From Hyphomicrobiales bacterium (GTDB lineage Bacteria; Pseudomonadota; Alphaproteobacteria; Rhizobiales; Rhodobiaceae), in the NCBI GenBank assembly GCA_002869065.1, contig PKTR01000003.1, positions 26,890-90,889 on the forward strand: 64,000 nt of DNA, given 5' to 3'. The translations under genes were made by a program, and so were the position numbers. Below are positions 19,536 through 29,187 of this stretch, piece by piece (within the stretch, counting starts at the first letter, position 1; the number at the start of each line of letters is the position of its first letter). The notes beneath the pieces are model-generated. The model worked only from the letters and a program-made list of their open reading frames with translations. It did not search any database and was not told the origin of the DNA.

Positions 19536-21707
19536 TCAGGCCGCGGTGACGTTCTTCAGGAACGAGGCAATGGTCGCGTCGAGCCGGCCCGTTTCGGCCT
19601 GAACGCTCTCCGCCGCCACCCGCACGTCGTTGGCCGACTGCGAGGTTTCACCCGTCGCCGTGGTCACGCCGGTGATATTCTCCACCACCGATTGGGTGCC
19701 GACAGCCGCCTGCGCGACATTGTGGCTGATGTCGGCGGTGGCCGCCCCCTGCTGGTCCATCACCTGCGAAATCATCGACATGTTGCGATTGACCTCGCCC
19801 ATGGTGCTGGCGATCTCCTCGATCGCGCTGACCACATCGCCTGTCGACGACTGGATCGCGGTGATCTGCATCGAGATGTCTTCCGTCGCCTTCGCCGTCT
19901 GGGTGGCGAGTTCCTTCACTTCCGAGGCCACGACGGCAAACCCCTTGCCGGCGTCGCCCGCGCGCGCCGCTTCGATGGTCGCGTTGAGCGCCAGAAGATT
20001 GGTCTGCTCGGCAATCGCCTGGATGAGCGCGATGACGGCGCCGATCTTGTTGGCGCCTTCGGCCAGTGCGGCAACCTTTTCGTTGGTCGAAACCGCGTTT
20101 TCAGACGCCGTGTTGACCACCGACGTTGTCGTGTCGATCTGGTTCGAGATCTCGCCGATCGATGCCGAGAGCTGCTGGGCGGCTTCCGCCACCGTCTGCA
20201 CATTAACGGACGCCTCTTCCGACGCGGCTGCGACCGAGGTCGCCTGCTCGCTGGTTCCCCCGGCGAGATGGGTTAGGGTTTCCGCTGTCGCCGTCATCTT
20301 CGAGGCGTTTTCGGCAACCGCATGAAGCCCGTTCTGAACATCTGCGCGGAACTGGGTGATCATATCGTCGATCCGCTTCTCGCGCTCACGCCGAGCTTCA
20401 TTGGCATCGGCACTTTCGGCCTCGAGGCGCTGGCGCTCGATCTGGTTGTCGCGGAACACGGCGACCGCCTTGGTCATGTCGCCGATCTCGTCACCGCGCC
20501 TGGCGCCGTCGAGGCCGATATCCGTATCGCCTTTGGCGAGCCGCGACATTTCCCCGACGAGAGCACCGATCGGTCGCGTCACGCCGCGCGAGGCAAAGAA
20601 ACCGACCACACCGACGATGAACAAAAGAACCGTCCCGATGATCGCCATCTGGTCGCGGATCGCGGCGACGGGAAGCAGAGCCTCATGGTCCGACTCCATC
20701 GCCACCACTGCGTAGTGCGCACCACGATAATTGAAACCGACGGCACTGATGTCCATCGGCTCGCCACGATAGAGCGGTGCGATCCCGCCCACCTTTCCAT
20801 TTGAGAACACATCCGTCAGGAACTCGGCGTCAAGACGGGTGGTGAGGATGTCGTTGACCTCCGGCGTATGCGCACTGTCGGTCCGCATCAGCATGTCGTC
20901 GCCGATCAGCACGATCTCGCCGGTCTCGCCGATGCCCATGTCGGCGGCAAATACCTTGTTAATGGCGTCGACCGGCATCTGGAAGGCGAGCACGCCGAGC
21001 GTCTTGCCGTCCGCATCTTGAACCGGATAGGCGATAAAGCTGGCCGCCGCGCCGCTGCTCGGGCCATAGGCCTCGAAATCCTCGAACGCGATCGGGTCCT
21101 TGCCATTCTCATTGCCGGCCTTCAGCGCGGCGCGAAAGACATTGCCGAGATCGGTGTTCGCCCACTCGCCGCCCTTGTCGGCGGCAAAATTGGTTGCGTA
21201 GTCGGCCTCCTTGAACACCGAATAGACGAGATTGCCCTCGGTATCGAACAGGAACACATCGTAGTAGCCGCTGTCCTGCTGCAGGGCGCGGAACCACGGA
21301 TGATATTTCGCATGCACCGTGTCGTAGTGGCTACCGGTCTCGGCCCGGTCGAGCAGATGCTTCGAGCCGACCGGGTTCGGATTCTTCTCCACATAGGCCG
21401 CCTTCAGCTCCTTCTGCGGATCGCCGCCGAACATCGCCCAGCCCTTCCAGGTCCCGGCGAACTCCTTCAGCGCGTCGATCGTCAGCGGGCTGGTGGCAAC
21501 GAGCTTCAGCTCTTTCTCGATCCCTTGCAGATAGCCTTTGAAGTTTTCCTCGCCGATCCGGGCTGCCGCCGCGAGCCTCTCGCCCGCCGCCTCTTTCAGC
21601 TGCGAAGACGCGGTGAAATAGCTGGCAATGCCGATGCCGAGACCAACCACCAGCGCGCCCCCCAGAACCAGAAGGGGCAGCTTGGTCGACAGGCGCAGGT
21701 TTTTCAT
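19536..21707 (-). CDS. Methyl-accepting chemotaxis protein with periplasmic sensor
   Basis: 723 residues from ATG 21707 (GAGGG 9 bases upstream; an earlier in-frame ATG would hide the first membrane helix). Order: membrane helix about 7-30, a large periplasmic double-Cache-like sensor to about 340 ([18 protein letters not shown] and [19 protein letters not shown] are typical), second membrane helix ([20 protein letters not shown]), HAMP domain, and the methyl-accepting region with its conserved hairpin tip ([40 protein letters not shown]). It signals through CheW/CheA. The ligand is unknown. Monocistronic, convergent with ugd. Confidence 0.93.
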   Translation of the reverse strand: MKNLRLSTKLPLLVLGGALVVGLGIGIASYFTASSQLKEAAGERLAAAARIGEENFKGYLQGIEKELKLVATSPLTIDALKEFAGTWKGWAMFGGDPQKELKAAYVEKNPNPVGSKHLLDRAETGSHYDTVHAKYHPWFRALQQDSGYYDVFLFDTEGNLVYSVFKEADYATNFAADKGGEWANTDLGNVFRAALKAGNENGKDPIAFEDFEAYGPSSGAAASFIAYPVQDADGKTLGVLAFQMPVDAINKVFAADMGIGETGEIVLIGDDMLMRTDSAHTPEVNDILTTRLDAEFLTDVFSNGKVGGIAPLYRGEPMDISAVGFNYRGAHYAVVAMESDHEALLPVAAIRDQMAIIGTVLLFIVGVVGFFASRGVTRPIGALVGEMSRLAKGDTDIGLDGARRGDEIGDMTKAVAVFRDNQIERQRLEAESADANEARREREKRIDDMITQFRADVQNGLHAVAENASKMTATAETLTHLAGGTSEQATSVAAASEEASVNVQTVAEAAQQLSASIGEISNQIDTTTSVVNTASENAVSTNEKVAALAEGANKIGAVIALIQAIAEQTNLLALNATIEAARAGDAGKGFAVVASEVKELATQTAKATEDISMQITAIQSSTGDVVSAIEEIASTMGEVNRNMSMISQVMDQQGAATADISHNVAQAAVGTQSVVENITGVTTATGETSQSANDVRVAAESVQAETGRLDATIASFLKNVTAA

Positions 21708-21976
21708 CAAAGGGGCCCTCGAGTTTATTGCTATTTGTTTCTGAATACCGAAGGCGGCTAAATTAAAAGTAAAAATACGGACAAATACAACTAACGTCGC
21801 AGAGGCCGCGACGTAAGCCACAGACAGAGACTGCAAGAAGATCCGCTAGATTATTCCGGCGCAGCAAAAAAATAGTCTGTTTTTCGGAATATTATTTGAT
21901 TTCTTTAGGATGCACGAATCCGGCACCGGATCGGCATGTGCAACCACAGTGAATGATGCGCATCGCCTCCGCACAT

Positions 21977-22870
21977 TCACGAAGCAAACAGGTGTTTCGA
22001 CTGCTTCACCTGTTCGCTGATGAAGGCGATGACGGTCTGAATGCGCGTTGAATCGCGCGAGTCCAAGTGGGCCATGATCCAGAAGCTACGGGTCAACTCG
22101 ACCCGCTCGGGAAGCACGGGCACGAGGCCGGAGCGGCCATCGACAAGGAAATCGGGAAGGATACACAGACCGCCCCCCGCCTCGGCCGCATACATCTGGG
22201 CAAAGAGATTGGAGCTCGAAAGATGCGGCGCCGAGATTTCGGCGACCTTGTTCAGATAGTCGAGTTCCGGCATCGCGATCAGGTCCGGGATATAGCCGAT
22301 GAAATGGTGCTTGCGGAAATCCTCCGGACTGTCGATCGGCCCGGCGTCTGCCAGATACCCCGGCGCGGCGTAGAGGTGCAGCCGGTAGTCGATGAGTTTC
22401 TTGGAGAACAGCCGGCCCTTGTCCGGCCGGGCGAGGCCAATCGCGATGTCGGCCTCTCGCTTCGACAGGCTGAAAATGCGCGGCATGGTGACGATCTGCA
22501 GCTCGAGCTGCGGGTGCCGCGCGCTCAGCTCGGCTAGACGTGGCGCCAGGAAGAACGCACCGAACGCGTCCGGAGCGCCGATCCGCACCGACCCGCTCAG
22601 CGAAAACTTCTCTCCCGCGATCTCGTTTTGCGCGTGCGCCGCGGAACTCTCCATCGCCTCGGCATGCATCAACAGTCGCTCGCCGGTATCGGTCAGCGAA
22701 TAGCCACGCGGCGAGCGTGTGAACAGCGTCGCCCCGAGTTTTTGTTCAAGCGAGGTGACGCGACGGCTGACGGTCGCGTGGTCGGTGCCCATCCGCCGCG
22801 CGGCCGCCGTCAACCGGCCGGTTCGCGCGACCGACAGGAAGTAACGCAGATCGTTCCAGTCAAAGCTCAT
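21977..22870 (-). CDS. LysR family transcriptional regulator
   Basis: 297 residues: N-terminal helix-turn-helix (LRYFLSVARTGRLTAAARRM, VSRRVTSLEQKLGATLF) and a C-terminal periplasmic-binding-protein-like effector domain. It is divergent from mmsA, with 114 bases between the starts, so it most likely controls mmsA-mmsB and its own expression through the inverted repeat at 22919-22952. The effector is probably an intermediate of valine degradation, but this is inferred from position only. Confidence 0.92.
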   Translation of the reverse strand: MSFDWNDLRYFLSVARTGRLTAAARRMGTDHATVSRRVTSLEQKLGATLFTRSPRGYSLTDTGERLLMHAEAMESSAAHAQNEIAGEKFSLSGSVRIGAPDAFGAFFLAPRLAELSARHPQLELQIVTMPRIFSLSKREADIAIGLARPDKGRLFSKKLIDYRLHLYAAPGYLADAGPIDSPEDFRKHHFIGYIPDLIAMPELDYLNKVAEISAPHLSSSNLFAQMYAAEAGGGLCILPDFLVDGRSGLVPVLPERVELTRSFWIMAHLDSRDSTRIQTVIAFISEQVKQSKHLFAS

Positions 22871-22918
22871 GGCTCCTCATTTCAGTGCGAGCATAAGCGC
22901 ACAACAGCTTGGCATTCA

Positions 22919-22952
22919 ATCCCATAGATTTGCACAAACAAACTTATAGGAT
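22919..22952. promoter_or_regulatory. Candidate LysR-type binding site between regulator and mmsA
   Basis: Two 14-base arms (ATCCCATAGATTTG and the complement of CAAACTTATAGGAT) match at 11 of 14 positions around a 6-base spacer. The site sits in the 114-base divergent promoter, 33 bases before the mmsA start, so it may overlap the mmsA promoter. Confidence 0.55.
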
Positions 22953-22984
22953 GGCTCCCAAACATCATGCCCAAGGAGCACATC

Positions 22985-24484
22985 ATGTACGAGATCGGCC
23001 ATTTCATCGGCAGCGAGCGCGTTGCGGGAACGAGCGGACGCACGGCGCCTATCTTCAACCCGGCAACCGGCGAAGTGCAGGGTAACGTCGCACTGGCGAG
23101 TGCCGGCGAACTGGCTGCGGCGATCGCCAATGCCAAGGCGGCGCAGCCCGCCTGGGCAGCGACCAACCCGCAGAAGCGCGCGCGCGTGATGATGAAGTTC
23201 GTCGACCTCCTGCATCGCGACATGGACAAGCTCGCCGAGGCGCTGTCGCGCGAGCACGGCAAGACGCTGCCGGACGCCAAGGGCGACGTCATCCGCGGTC
23301 TCGAGGTCGCCGAATTCTGCATCGGTGCGCCGCACCTCTTGAAGGGCGAATTCACCGAAGGCGCGGGCCCGGGCATTGACCTGCATTCGGTGCGCCAGCC
23401 GCTTGGCATCGCCGCCGGCATCACGCCGTTCAACTTCCCCGCCATGATCCCGATGTGGAAGTTCTGCCCGGCGATCGCGGCCGGCAACGCCTTCATCCTG
23501 AAGCCGTCCGAGCGCGACCCGTCGGTGCCGATCATGCTCGCCGAGCTGATGATCGAAGCCGGCCTGCCGGCCGGCATCCTCAATGTCGTCAACGGTGACA
23601 AGGAAGCCGTCGACGGCATTCTCGAGCATCCCGACATCGCCGCCATTGGCTTCGTCGGCTCCACCGCGATCGCCGAATACGTCTACACGCGCGGCTGCGC
23701 GCACGGCAAACGGGTGCAGGCCTTCGGTGGCGCCAAGAACCACATGCTGATCATGCCGGACGCGGACATCGACCAGGCGGTGAACGCCCTGATCGGTGCC
23801 GGCTACGGCGCGGCCGGCGAGCGCTGCATGGCGATCTCGGTCGCCGTTCCGGTTGGCGAAGGCACGGCGGAACGGCTGATGGAGAAGCTGATCCCGCGCG
23901 TCGAAAGCCTGAAGATCGCCCCCTATACCGCCGGCGACGATGCCGATTTCGGTCCGTTGGTGACGGCGGAGGCACGAAACCGCGTGCTTGGCTATGTCGA
24001 TAAGGGTGTCGAGGAAGGCGCCGATCTGGTCGTCGACGGCCGCGACTTCAAGATGCAGGGCTACGAGAACGGCAATTTCGTCGGTGGCTGCCTGTTCGAC
24101 AACGTCACCAAGGACATGACGATCTACAAGGAAGAGATCTTCGGTCCCGTGCTGTCGGTGGTGCGCGCCAAGACCTATGACGAAGCGCTCGACCTCGCCA
24201 TGACCCACGAATACGGCAACGGCGTCGCCATCTTCACCCGCGACGGCGACACGGCGCGCGATTTCGCCTCGCGCATCAACATCGGCATGGTCGGCATCAA
24301 CGTGCCGATCCCGGTGCCGCTTGCCTACTACACCTTCGGCGGCTGGAAGCGCTCCGGCTTCGGCGACATCAACCAGCACGGCCCCGACGCCTTCCGCTTC
24401 TACACCCGCACCAAGACGATCACCGCGCGCTGGCCGTCCGGCATCAAGGAAGGCGCTGAGTTCGTCATCCCAACCATGAGCTAA
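22985..24484 (+). CDS. mmsA: Methylmalonate-semialdehyde dehydrogenase (CoA-acylating)
   Basis: 499 residues, matching the family. ATG 22985 is preferred over 22967 because AAGGAG lies 6 bases before it. Catalytic cysteine C281 sits in GYGAAGERCMAIS, and FNFPAMIPMWKFCPAIAAGN plus FVGSTAIAEYVY form the NAD site; the lack of the usual catalytic glutamate region agrees with CoA-acylating members. It converts methylmalonate semialdehyde to propionyl-CoA, CO2 and NADH in valine degradation, and malonate semialdehyde to acetyl-CoA. First gene of the mmsA-mmsB pair, under the divergent LysR regulator. Confidence 0.95.
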   Translation: MYEIGHFIGSERVAGTSGRTAPIFNPATGEVQGNVALASAGELAAAIANAKAAQPAWAATNPQKRARVMMKFVDLLHRDMDKLAEALSREHGKTLPDAKGDVIRGLEVAEFCIGAPHLLKGEFTEGAGPGIDLHSVRQPLGIAAGITPFNFPAMIPMWKFCPAIAAGNAFILKPSERDPSVPIMLAELMIEAGLPAGILNVVNGDKEAVDGILEHPDIAAIGFVGSTAIAEYVYTRGCAHGKRVQAFGGAKNHMLIMPDADIDQAVNALIGAGYGAAGERCMAISVAVPVGEGTAERLMEKLIPRVESLKIAPYTAGDDADFGPLVTAEARNRVLGYVDKGVEEGADLVVDGRDFKMQGYENGNFVGGCLFDNVTKDMTIYKEEIFGPVLSVVRAKTYDEALDLAMTHEYGNGVAIFTRDGDTARDFASRINIGMVGINVPIPVPLAYYTFGGWKRSGFGDINQHGPDAFRFYTRTKTITARWPSGIKEGAEFVIPTMS

Positions 24485-24501
24485 GGCGGGCTTACACCCG
24501 G

Positions 24502-24540
24502 CAGGATCGCGTCGACTGGAAAGCAATCGGCGCGATCCTG
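24502..24540 (+). terminator. Long-stem hairpin between mmsA and mmsB
   Basis: Perfect 10-bp stem (CAGGATCGCG with CGCGATCCTG) around a 19-base loop, no T-run. It probably tunes mmsB expression relative to mmsA or protects the mmsA message rather than ending transcription fully. Confidence 0.45.
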
Positions 24541-24587
24541 GCTCCATGCGGAGCGGACAAACGAAATCTGCGACAGGAGGAAAAGGC

Positions 24588-25481
24588 ATGAGCCGGATCG
24601 CATTCATCGGCCTTGGCAATATGGGTCTGCCGATGGCCATCAATCTGACCAAAGCCGGCCATGCGGTCACCGCCTTCGACACGGTGCCCGAGGCAATGGA
24701 AAAGGCGCAGGCGGAAGGCATGACGGTCGCGCCGAGTGCGGCCGAGGCGGTTGCCGATGCCGAAACCATCATCACCATGTTGCCGAATGGCAGCATCGTT
24801 CTGAAGGTCTACGAGACGATCGTGCCGGCCGCGAAGCCCGGCGCGGTGATCATCGACTGCTCGACGATCGATGTTGCGAGCGCCCGTCAGGCGCACGAGA
24901 TCGCTGAAGCGGCCGGACTGCTGCCGCTCGACGCACCGGTTTCCGGCGGCACCGGCGGCGCGACGGCCGGCACGCTCACCTTCATGACCGGCGGGTCGCG
25001 CGAGGCGTTCGACAAGGCATCGCCGGTTCTCGATGTGATGGGCGGCAAGCTGGTCCATTGCGGCACCGGCGGCGCCGGCCAGGCGGCAAAGATCTGCAAC
25101 AACATGCTGCTCGGCATTTCGATGATCGGCGCCTGCGAAGCCTTCGCGCTCGCCGAAAAGCTCGGCCTGTCACAACAGGCCGCCTTCGACGTGATCTCGA
25201 CCTCGTCGGGCTTCTGCTGGTCGGTCAACACCTATTGCCCGGTGCCGGGCGTCGGGCCGACGAGCCCCGCCGACAACGACTACAAGCCGGGTTTTGCAGC
25301 AGAGCTGATGTTGAAGGACCTCTGCCTTTCGCAGCAGGCAGCCGCCAATGCCACGCAGGCAACGCCGATGGGCGAGCATGCCATGCAGCTCTTCCGCCAG
25401 TTCATCGACAATGGCGGGGCCGGCAAGGATTTCTCGGGCATCATCGAATATCTGAAGACCGCGAAGCGGGCCGGCGAGTAA
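24588..25481 (+). CDS. mmsB: 3-hydroxyisobutyrate dehydrogenase
   Basis: 297 residues starting at ATG 24588 behind a strong ACAGGAGGAAAAGGC. The N-terminus FIGLGNMGLPMAINLTKAGH is the NAD-binding motif with the family signature; DAPVSGGTGGATAGTLTFM is the substrate-binding serine loop, and CGTGGAGQAAKICNNML carries the catalytic lysine. It oxidises 3-hydroxyisobutyrate to methylmalonate semialdehyde, the substrate of the adjacent mmsA product. Confidence 0.95.
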   Translation: MSRIAFIGLGNMGLPMAINLTKAGHAVTAFDTVPEAMEKAQAEGMTVAPSAAEAVADAETIITMLPNGSIVLKVYETIVPAAKPGAVIIDCSTIDVASARQAHEIAEAAGLLPLDAPVSGGTGGATAGTLTFMTGGSREAFDKASPVLDVMGGKLVHCGTGGAGQAAKICNNMLLGISMIGACEAFALAEKLGLSQQAAFDVISTSSGFCWSVNTYCPVPGVGPTSPADNDYKPGFAAELMLKDLCLSQQAAANATQATPMGEHAMQLFRQFIDNGGAGKDFSGIIEYLKTAKRAGE

Positions 25482-25530
25482 CGACGATCGTACCAGCCTT
25501 AATGCGAAGACCTGGGCGGCGGATAGCCGC

Positions 25531-26319
25531 TCAGGCATTCCGCCAGGACGGCGTCTCCTTGTTGAAGAAGGCGGCGATGCCCTCTTGCGTCTCCGCCGTT
25601 TCCCAGCGGTCGGCGAGCGCATTGGCCGTCAGATCGGCGAAGCTCGCCGGATCGTTGCCGGCAAGCTTGCGGCACAGCGCCTTGGCAGCAGCCACCGCGC
25701 CGGGCGCGCATTGCAGGATGGCAGCGACCTGCTCCTCGACCGCCGCGTCCAGCTCGTCTGCCGGACAGGACCGCGCGACGAGACCAACCCGCATCAGGAA
25801 GGCGGCATCGAACGCGCTTGCGGTGAAGAACACCTGGCGCGCAAAGGCCTCGCCCATGCGGCGCACCACGAAGGGGCCGATGGTCGCCGGGATCAGCCCA
25901 AGCCGCGTTTCGGTGAGCGCAAAGCGGGTGTTTTCTTCCGCGACGACCACGTCGCAGACGGCGATCAGACCGAGCCCGCCGCCATAGGCCGCGCCGTGCA
26001 CGCACCCGATAAGCGGTTTCGGCAACGCGTCCCAGAGCCCGAGCATATCGGCCAGCGCGCGCGCTTCGCCGATCTTGCCGGCGCGGTCCTTGTCGGCCTG
26101 CGCCCGCATCCAGCCGAGATCGCCACCGGCGCAGAAGATACGCCCCTCGCCCGACAGCACGACCGCGCGGACGCTATCGTCCGCAGCCAGCGCCGAGGCC
26201 GCATCCGACAGTTCGGCGATCATCTGGGCATTCATGGCGTTGTGCTTTTCGGCCCGGCACAACACGACGCTGGCAATGCCGCGCGCATCGCGCTCGACGC
26301 GGATGGTCTCGTAGCTCAT
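25531..26319 (-). CDS. liuC: Enoyl-CoA hydratase family, probable methylglutaconyl-CoA hydratase
   Basis: 262 residues of the crotonase family. The oxyanion-hole segments are RIFCAGGDLGWMR (about 60-72) and GAAYGGGLGLIAVCDVVVAE; the glutamate in TETRLGLIPATIGPFV is the usual catalytic acid. In this cluster the expected step is hydration of 3-methylglutaconyl-CoA to HMG-CoA. Its start overlaps the HMG-CoA lyase stop by 4 bases, so the two are translationally coupled. Last gene of the minus-strand run, convergent with mmsB. Confidence 0.88.
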   Translation of the reverse strand: MSYETIRVERDARGIASVVLCRAEKHNAMNAQMIAELSDAASALAADDSVRAVVLSGEGRIFCAGGDLGWMRAQADKDRAGKIGEARALADMLGLWDALPKPLIGCVHGAAYGGGLGLIAVCDVVVAEENTRFALTETRLGLIPATIGPFVVRRMGEAFARQVFFTASAFDAAFLMRVGLVARSCPADELDAAVEEQVAAILQCAPGAVAAAKALCRKLAGNDPASFADLTANALADRWETAETQEGIAAFFNKETPSWRNA

Positions 26320-27194
26320 TGGCCGTTCTCCCCGTTGCCTGCAGCGGCGGCGAAGCCGGCGACGAGCCGTCCTGCTTCGGCCAGAAGGTCACGGTCGATG
26401 CCGGTGTGAAACCCGCGCCCTTCAAGCATCGTGACCAGTGTGGACGTGGCAAGGTTGCCCTTGGCGCCGGGCGCGTAGGGACAGCCGCCGAGCCCGCCGA
26501 CGGCGCTGTCGAAGACCCGCAATCCCATTTCCAGTGCGACGGCAACATTGGCGAGCGCGTTGCCGCCGGTGTCGTGGAAGTGTCCGGCGAGACTGTCGAC
26601 CGGCAGCCGTTCGGCGACGGCTTCGATCATGCGCTCGGTGCCATCCGGCGTTGCCCGGCCGATCGTGTCGCCGAGCGAGATCTCGTAGCAGCCCATCGTG
26701 GCCAGCGCCTCGGCGACATCGGCGACCGCTGAGGGACTGATCAGCCCGGAATAGGGGCACTCGACGACGCAGGAGACGTAGCCGCGCACGGCGACGCCGG
26801 CGTCGCGGGCGGCCTCGATGACCGGGCGGAAACGCACCAGGCTCTCGGCAATCGAGCAGTTGATGTTTTTCTGGCTGAACTCTTCGGACGCGGCGGCGAA
26901 GACTGCGATTTCATCGGCCCCGGCTGCAAGCGCCCGCTCGAAGCCCTTCATGTTCGGCGTCAGCACCGCGTAGTCGACGGCGTCGCGGCGCTTGATGCCG
27001 GCCATGACCTCGGCGGCGTCGGCCAGTTGCGGCACCCATTTGGGCGACACGAAGCTCGTTGCCTCTATCTTTTCAAAGCCGGCGCGCGACAGCAGATCGA
27101 TCAGCGCGATCTTTTTTGCCGTCGGAATCAGCGCCTTCTCGTTCTGCAGACCGTCGCGCGGCCCGACCTCGTAGATGCGGACATGCTCGCTCAT
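26316..27194 (-). CDS. liuE: Hydroxymethylglutaryl-CoA lyase
   Basis: 292 residues of the DRE-TIM metallolyase family. IYEVGPRDGLQNEKALIPT carries the metal-binding aspartate, HFHDTGGNALANV the metal-binding histidines, and GGLGGCPYAPGAKGN the HMG-CoA lyase signature with the active-site cysteine. It splits HMG-CoA into acetyl-CoA and acetoacetate. It overlaps the carboxylase alpha gene and the hydratase gene by 4 bases each. Confidence 0.95.
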   Translation of the reverse strand: MSEHVRIYEVGPRDGLQNEKALIPTAKKIALIDLLSRAGFEKIEATSFVSPKWVPQLADAAEVMAGIKRRDAVDYAVLTPNMKGFERALAAGADEIAVFAAASEEFSQKNINCSIAESLVRFRPVIEAARDAGVAVRGYVSCVVECPYSGLISPSAVADVAEALATMGCYEISLGDTIGRATPDGTERMIEAVAERLPVDSLAGHFHDTGGNALANVAVALEMGLRVFDSAVGGLGGCPYAPGAKGNLATSTLVTMLEGRGFHTGIDRDLLAEAGRLVAGFAAAAGNGENGQ

Positions 27195-29185
27195 TCAGAA
27201 ACATCCTCCTCGAAGCTGACGAGGACGCTGCCGCCCTCGACCGCGTCGCCGACCGCGCAATGCAGCTCGGCAATCGTTCCCGCGCAGGGCGCGATGAGCG
27301 CGGTCTCCATCTTCATCGCTTCCATGATGCCGATGGCGGTACCGGCCTCGACCGTGTCGCCAACCGCCACATCGAGGCGGACGATGGTTCCGGTCATCGG
27401 CGCCACCACGGCATCGCCTTCGTGACCCGTGGCAGCGCCGACCGTCCGGGGGTCAGGGAGAAAGAGGTCGCGAACCACCCCCCGGGAGAGAACGGAAACC
27501 AGCCGGCCGCCATCGCGCTCGCTGAAGTGGACGCGCGCTTCGACCAGCGTGTCGGCATCGCCGGTGCGCGCGGAAAGGCGCATCCCGTCGATGGTCAGCT
27601 CGCGCAGCGTCAACGGCGCGCTCTCGGCACCGGTCAGCGTGACCGAACCGTCGTCGTTCAGCGTCAGGCGGCGAACGAGCGGTGTGCCGTCGAACACCAC
27701 CATCAGATCGTGTTCGGCCGCACCCCACAGGCGCCAGCCGAAATGTGGCGTTGCCGGATCGATATCGAACGCGGCGACGGCGGCGAACGCGATATGGGTT
27801 TCCGACAGCGGCGCGACGGCCGTCAGCGCATCGAGACTTCTGTCGATGACGCCGGTGTCGAAATGTCCGGCGACGAAGCCGTCATGCTGGACCAGCGCGG
27901 TGAGGAATTCCGCGTTGGTGGTGGTGCCGGCGACGTGGGTGTGCCGAAGTGCATCGAGCAGCGTTTCGAGCGCCCTGCCCCGCGTCGACCCGTGGCTGAT
28001 CACCTTGGCGATCATCGGGTCGTAGAACGGGCTGATGACATCGCCGCCGCGCACGCCTGTGTCGTTGCGGGCCCGCCCGCTGAACTCCAGATGCTCTAGC
28101 TTGCCGGTCGCCGGCAGGAAGCCCTTGGTCGGATCCTCGGCGTAGAGCCGCGCCTCGAAAGCGTGGCCGTCGATTGCCAGCTCGTCCTGGATCAGCGGCA
28201 GCGGTTCGCCGGCGGCAACCCGTAACTGCCACTCGACCAGATCGACGCCGGTGATCGCCTCGGTGACCGGGTGTTCCACCTGCAGGCGGGTGTTCATTTC
28301 CATGAACCAGAAGCCGTCCTCGCGCAGCGGACCGGAGCCGTCGACGATGAATTCGATGGTGCCGGCGCCGCAATAGGAGATCGCCTCGGCGGCCTTCACC
28401 GCGGCGCTCGTCATGGCGCGGCGCATCGCATCCGTCATGCCCGGTGCCGGTGCTTCCTCGATGACCTTCTGATGGCGCCGCTGCAGCGAGCAGTCGCGCT
28501 CGAACAGATGCACCACATTGCCGTGGCTGTCGCCGAAGACCTGCACCTCGATATGGCGCGGCGAGGTGATGAATTTCTCGATCAGCACATGCGGATCACC
28601 GAACGACGCCTGCCCCTCACGTTGCGCCGAAGCGAGCGCCTCGCGGAACGCCTCCGGCACGTCGACCTTGCGCATGCCCTTGCCGCCACCACCGGCGCGG
28701 GCCTTGATGAGAACCGGATATCCGATCTGCTCGGCCTCGCCGGCGAGGAAATCAGGATCCTGGCTGTCGCCCTGGTAACCCGGCACGACCGGCACGCCGG
28801 CTGCCGCCATCAGATCCTTTGCCGCGTCCTTCAGGCCCATCGCGCGGATCGCCTTTGCAGACGGCCCGACGAAGGCGAGCCCGGCGGCCTCGACGGCCTC
28901 GACGAAGCCGGGGTTCTCCGACAGGAAGCCGTAGCCCGGATGAATGGCTTCGGCACCGGTTGAAAGCGCCGCCCCGATGATGCGCTCGGCAACGAGATAG
29001 CTCTCGGCCGCTGGCGAAGCGCCGATATGGACGGCTTCATCGGCCATCTTCACATGCAGGGCGCGGGCATCGGCGTCGGAATAGACGGCAACCGTTTTCA
29101 CGCCGAGGCGGGCGGCGGTGCGGATGACGCGGCAGGCGATCTCGCCGCGATTTGCGATCAGAATCTTGGAAAAGGGCTTCGTCAT
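27191..29185 (-). CDS. liuD: Methylcrotonyl-CoA carboxylase, biotin-containing alpha subunit
   Basis: 664 residues from ATG 29185 (MTKPFSKILIANRGEIACRV). Biotin carboxylase domain at about 1-450 with the ATP-grasp loop GGGGKGMRKV and MNTRLQVEHPVTEAITGVDL; a middle BT domain; and a C-terminal biotinyl domain with biotinylated lysine K625 in EAMKMETA. It carboxylates biotin with ATP and bicarbonate, for transfer to 3-methylcrotonyl-CoA by the beta subunit. The open frame continues upstream into the beta gene but that part is only a shadow. 2 bases separate it from the beta subunit. Confidence 0.95.
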   Translation of the reverse strand: MTKPFSKILIANRGEIACRVIRTAARLGVKTVAVYSDADARALHVKMADEAVHIGASPAAESYLVAERIIGAALSTGAEAIHPGYGFLSENPGFVEAVEAAGLAFVGPSAKAIRAMGLKDAAKDLMAAAGVPVVPGYQGDSQDPDFLAGEAEQIGYPVLIKARAGGGGKGMRKVDVPEAFREALASAQREGQASFGDPHVLIEKFITSPRHIEVQVFGDSHGNVVHLFERDCSLQRRHQKVIEEAPAPGMTDAMRRAMTSAAVKAAEAISYCGAGTIEFIVDGSGPLREDGFWFMEMNTRLQVEHPVTEAITGVDLVEWQLRVAAGEPLPLIQDELAIDGHAFEARLYAEDPTKGFLPATGKLEHLEFSGRARNDTGVRGGDVISPFYDPMIAKVISHGSTRGRALETLLDALRHTHVAGTTTNAEFLTALVQHDGFVAGHFDTGVIDRSLDALTAVAPLSETHIAFAAVAAFDIDPATPHFGWRLWGAAEHDLMVVFDGTPLVRRLTLNDDGSVTLTGAESAPLTLRELTIDGMRLSARTGDADTLVEARVHFSERDGGRLVSVLSRGVVRDLFLPDPRTVGAATGHEGDAVVAPMTGTIVRLDVAVGDTVEAGTAIGIMEAMKMETALIAPCAGTIAELHCAVGDAVEGGSVLVSFEEDVSE

Positions 29186-29187
29186 CG

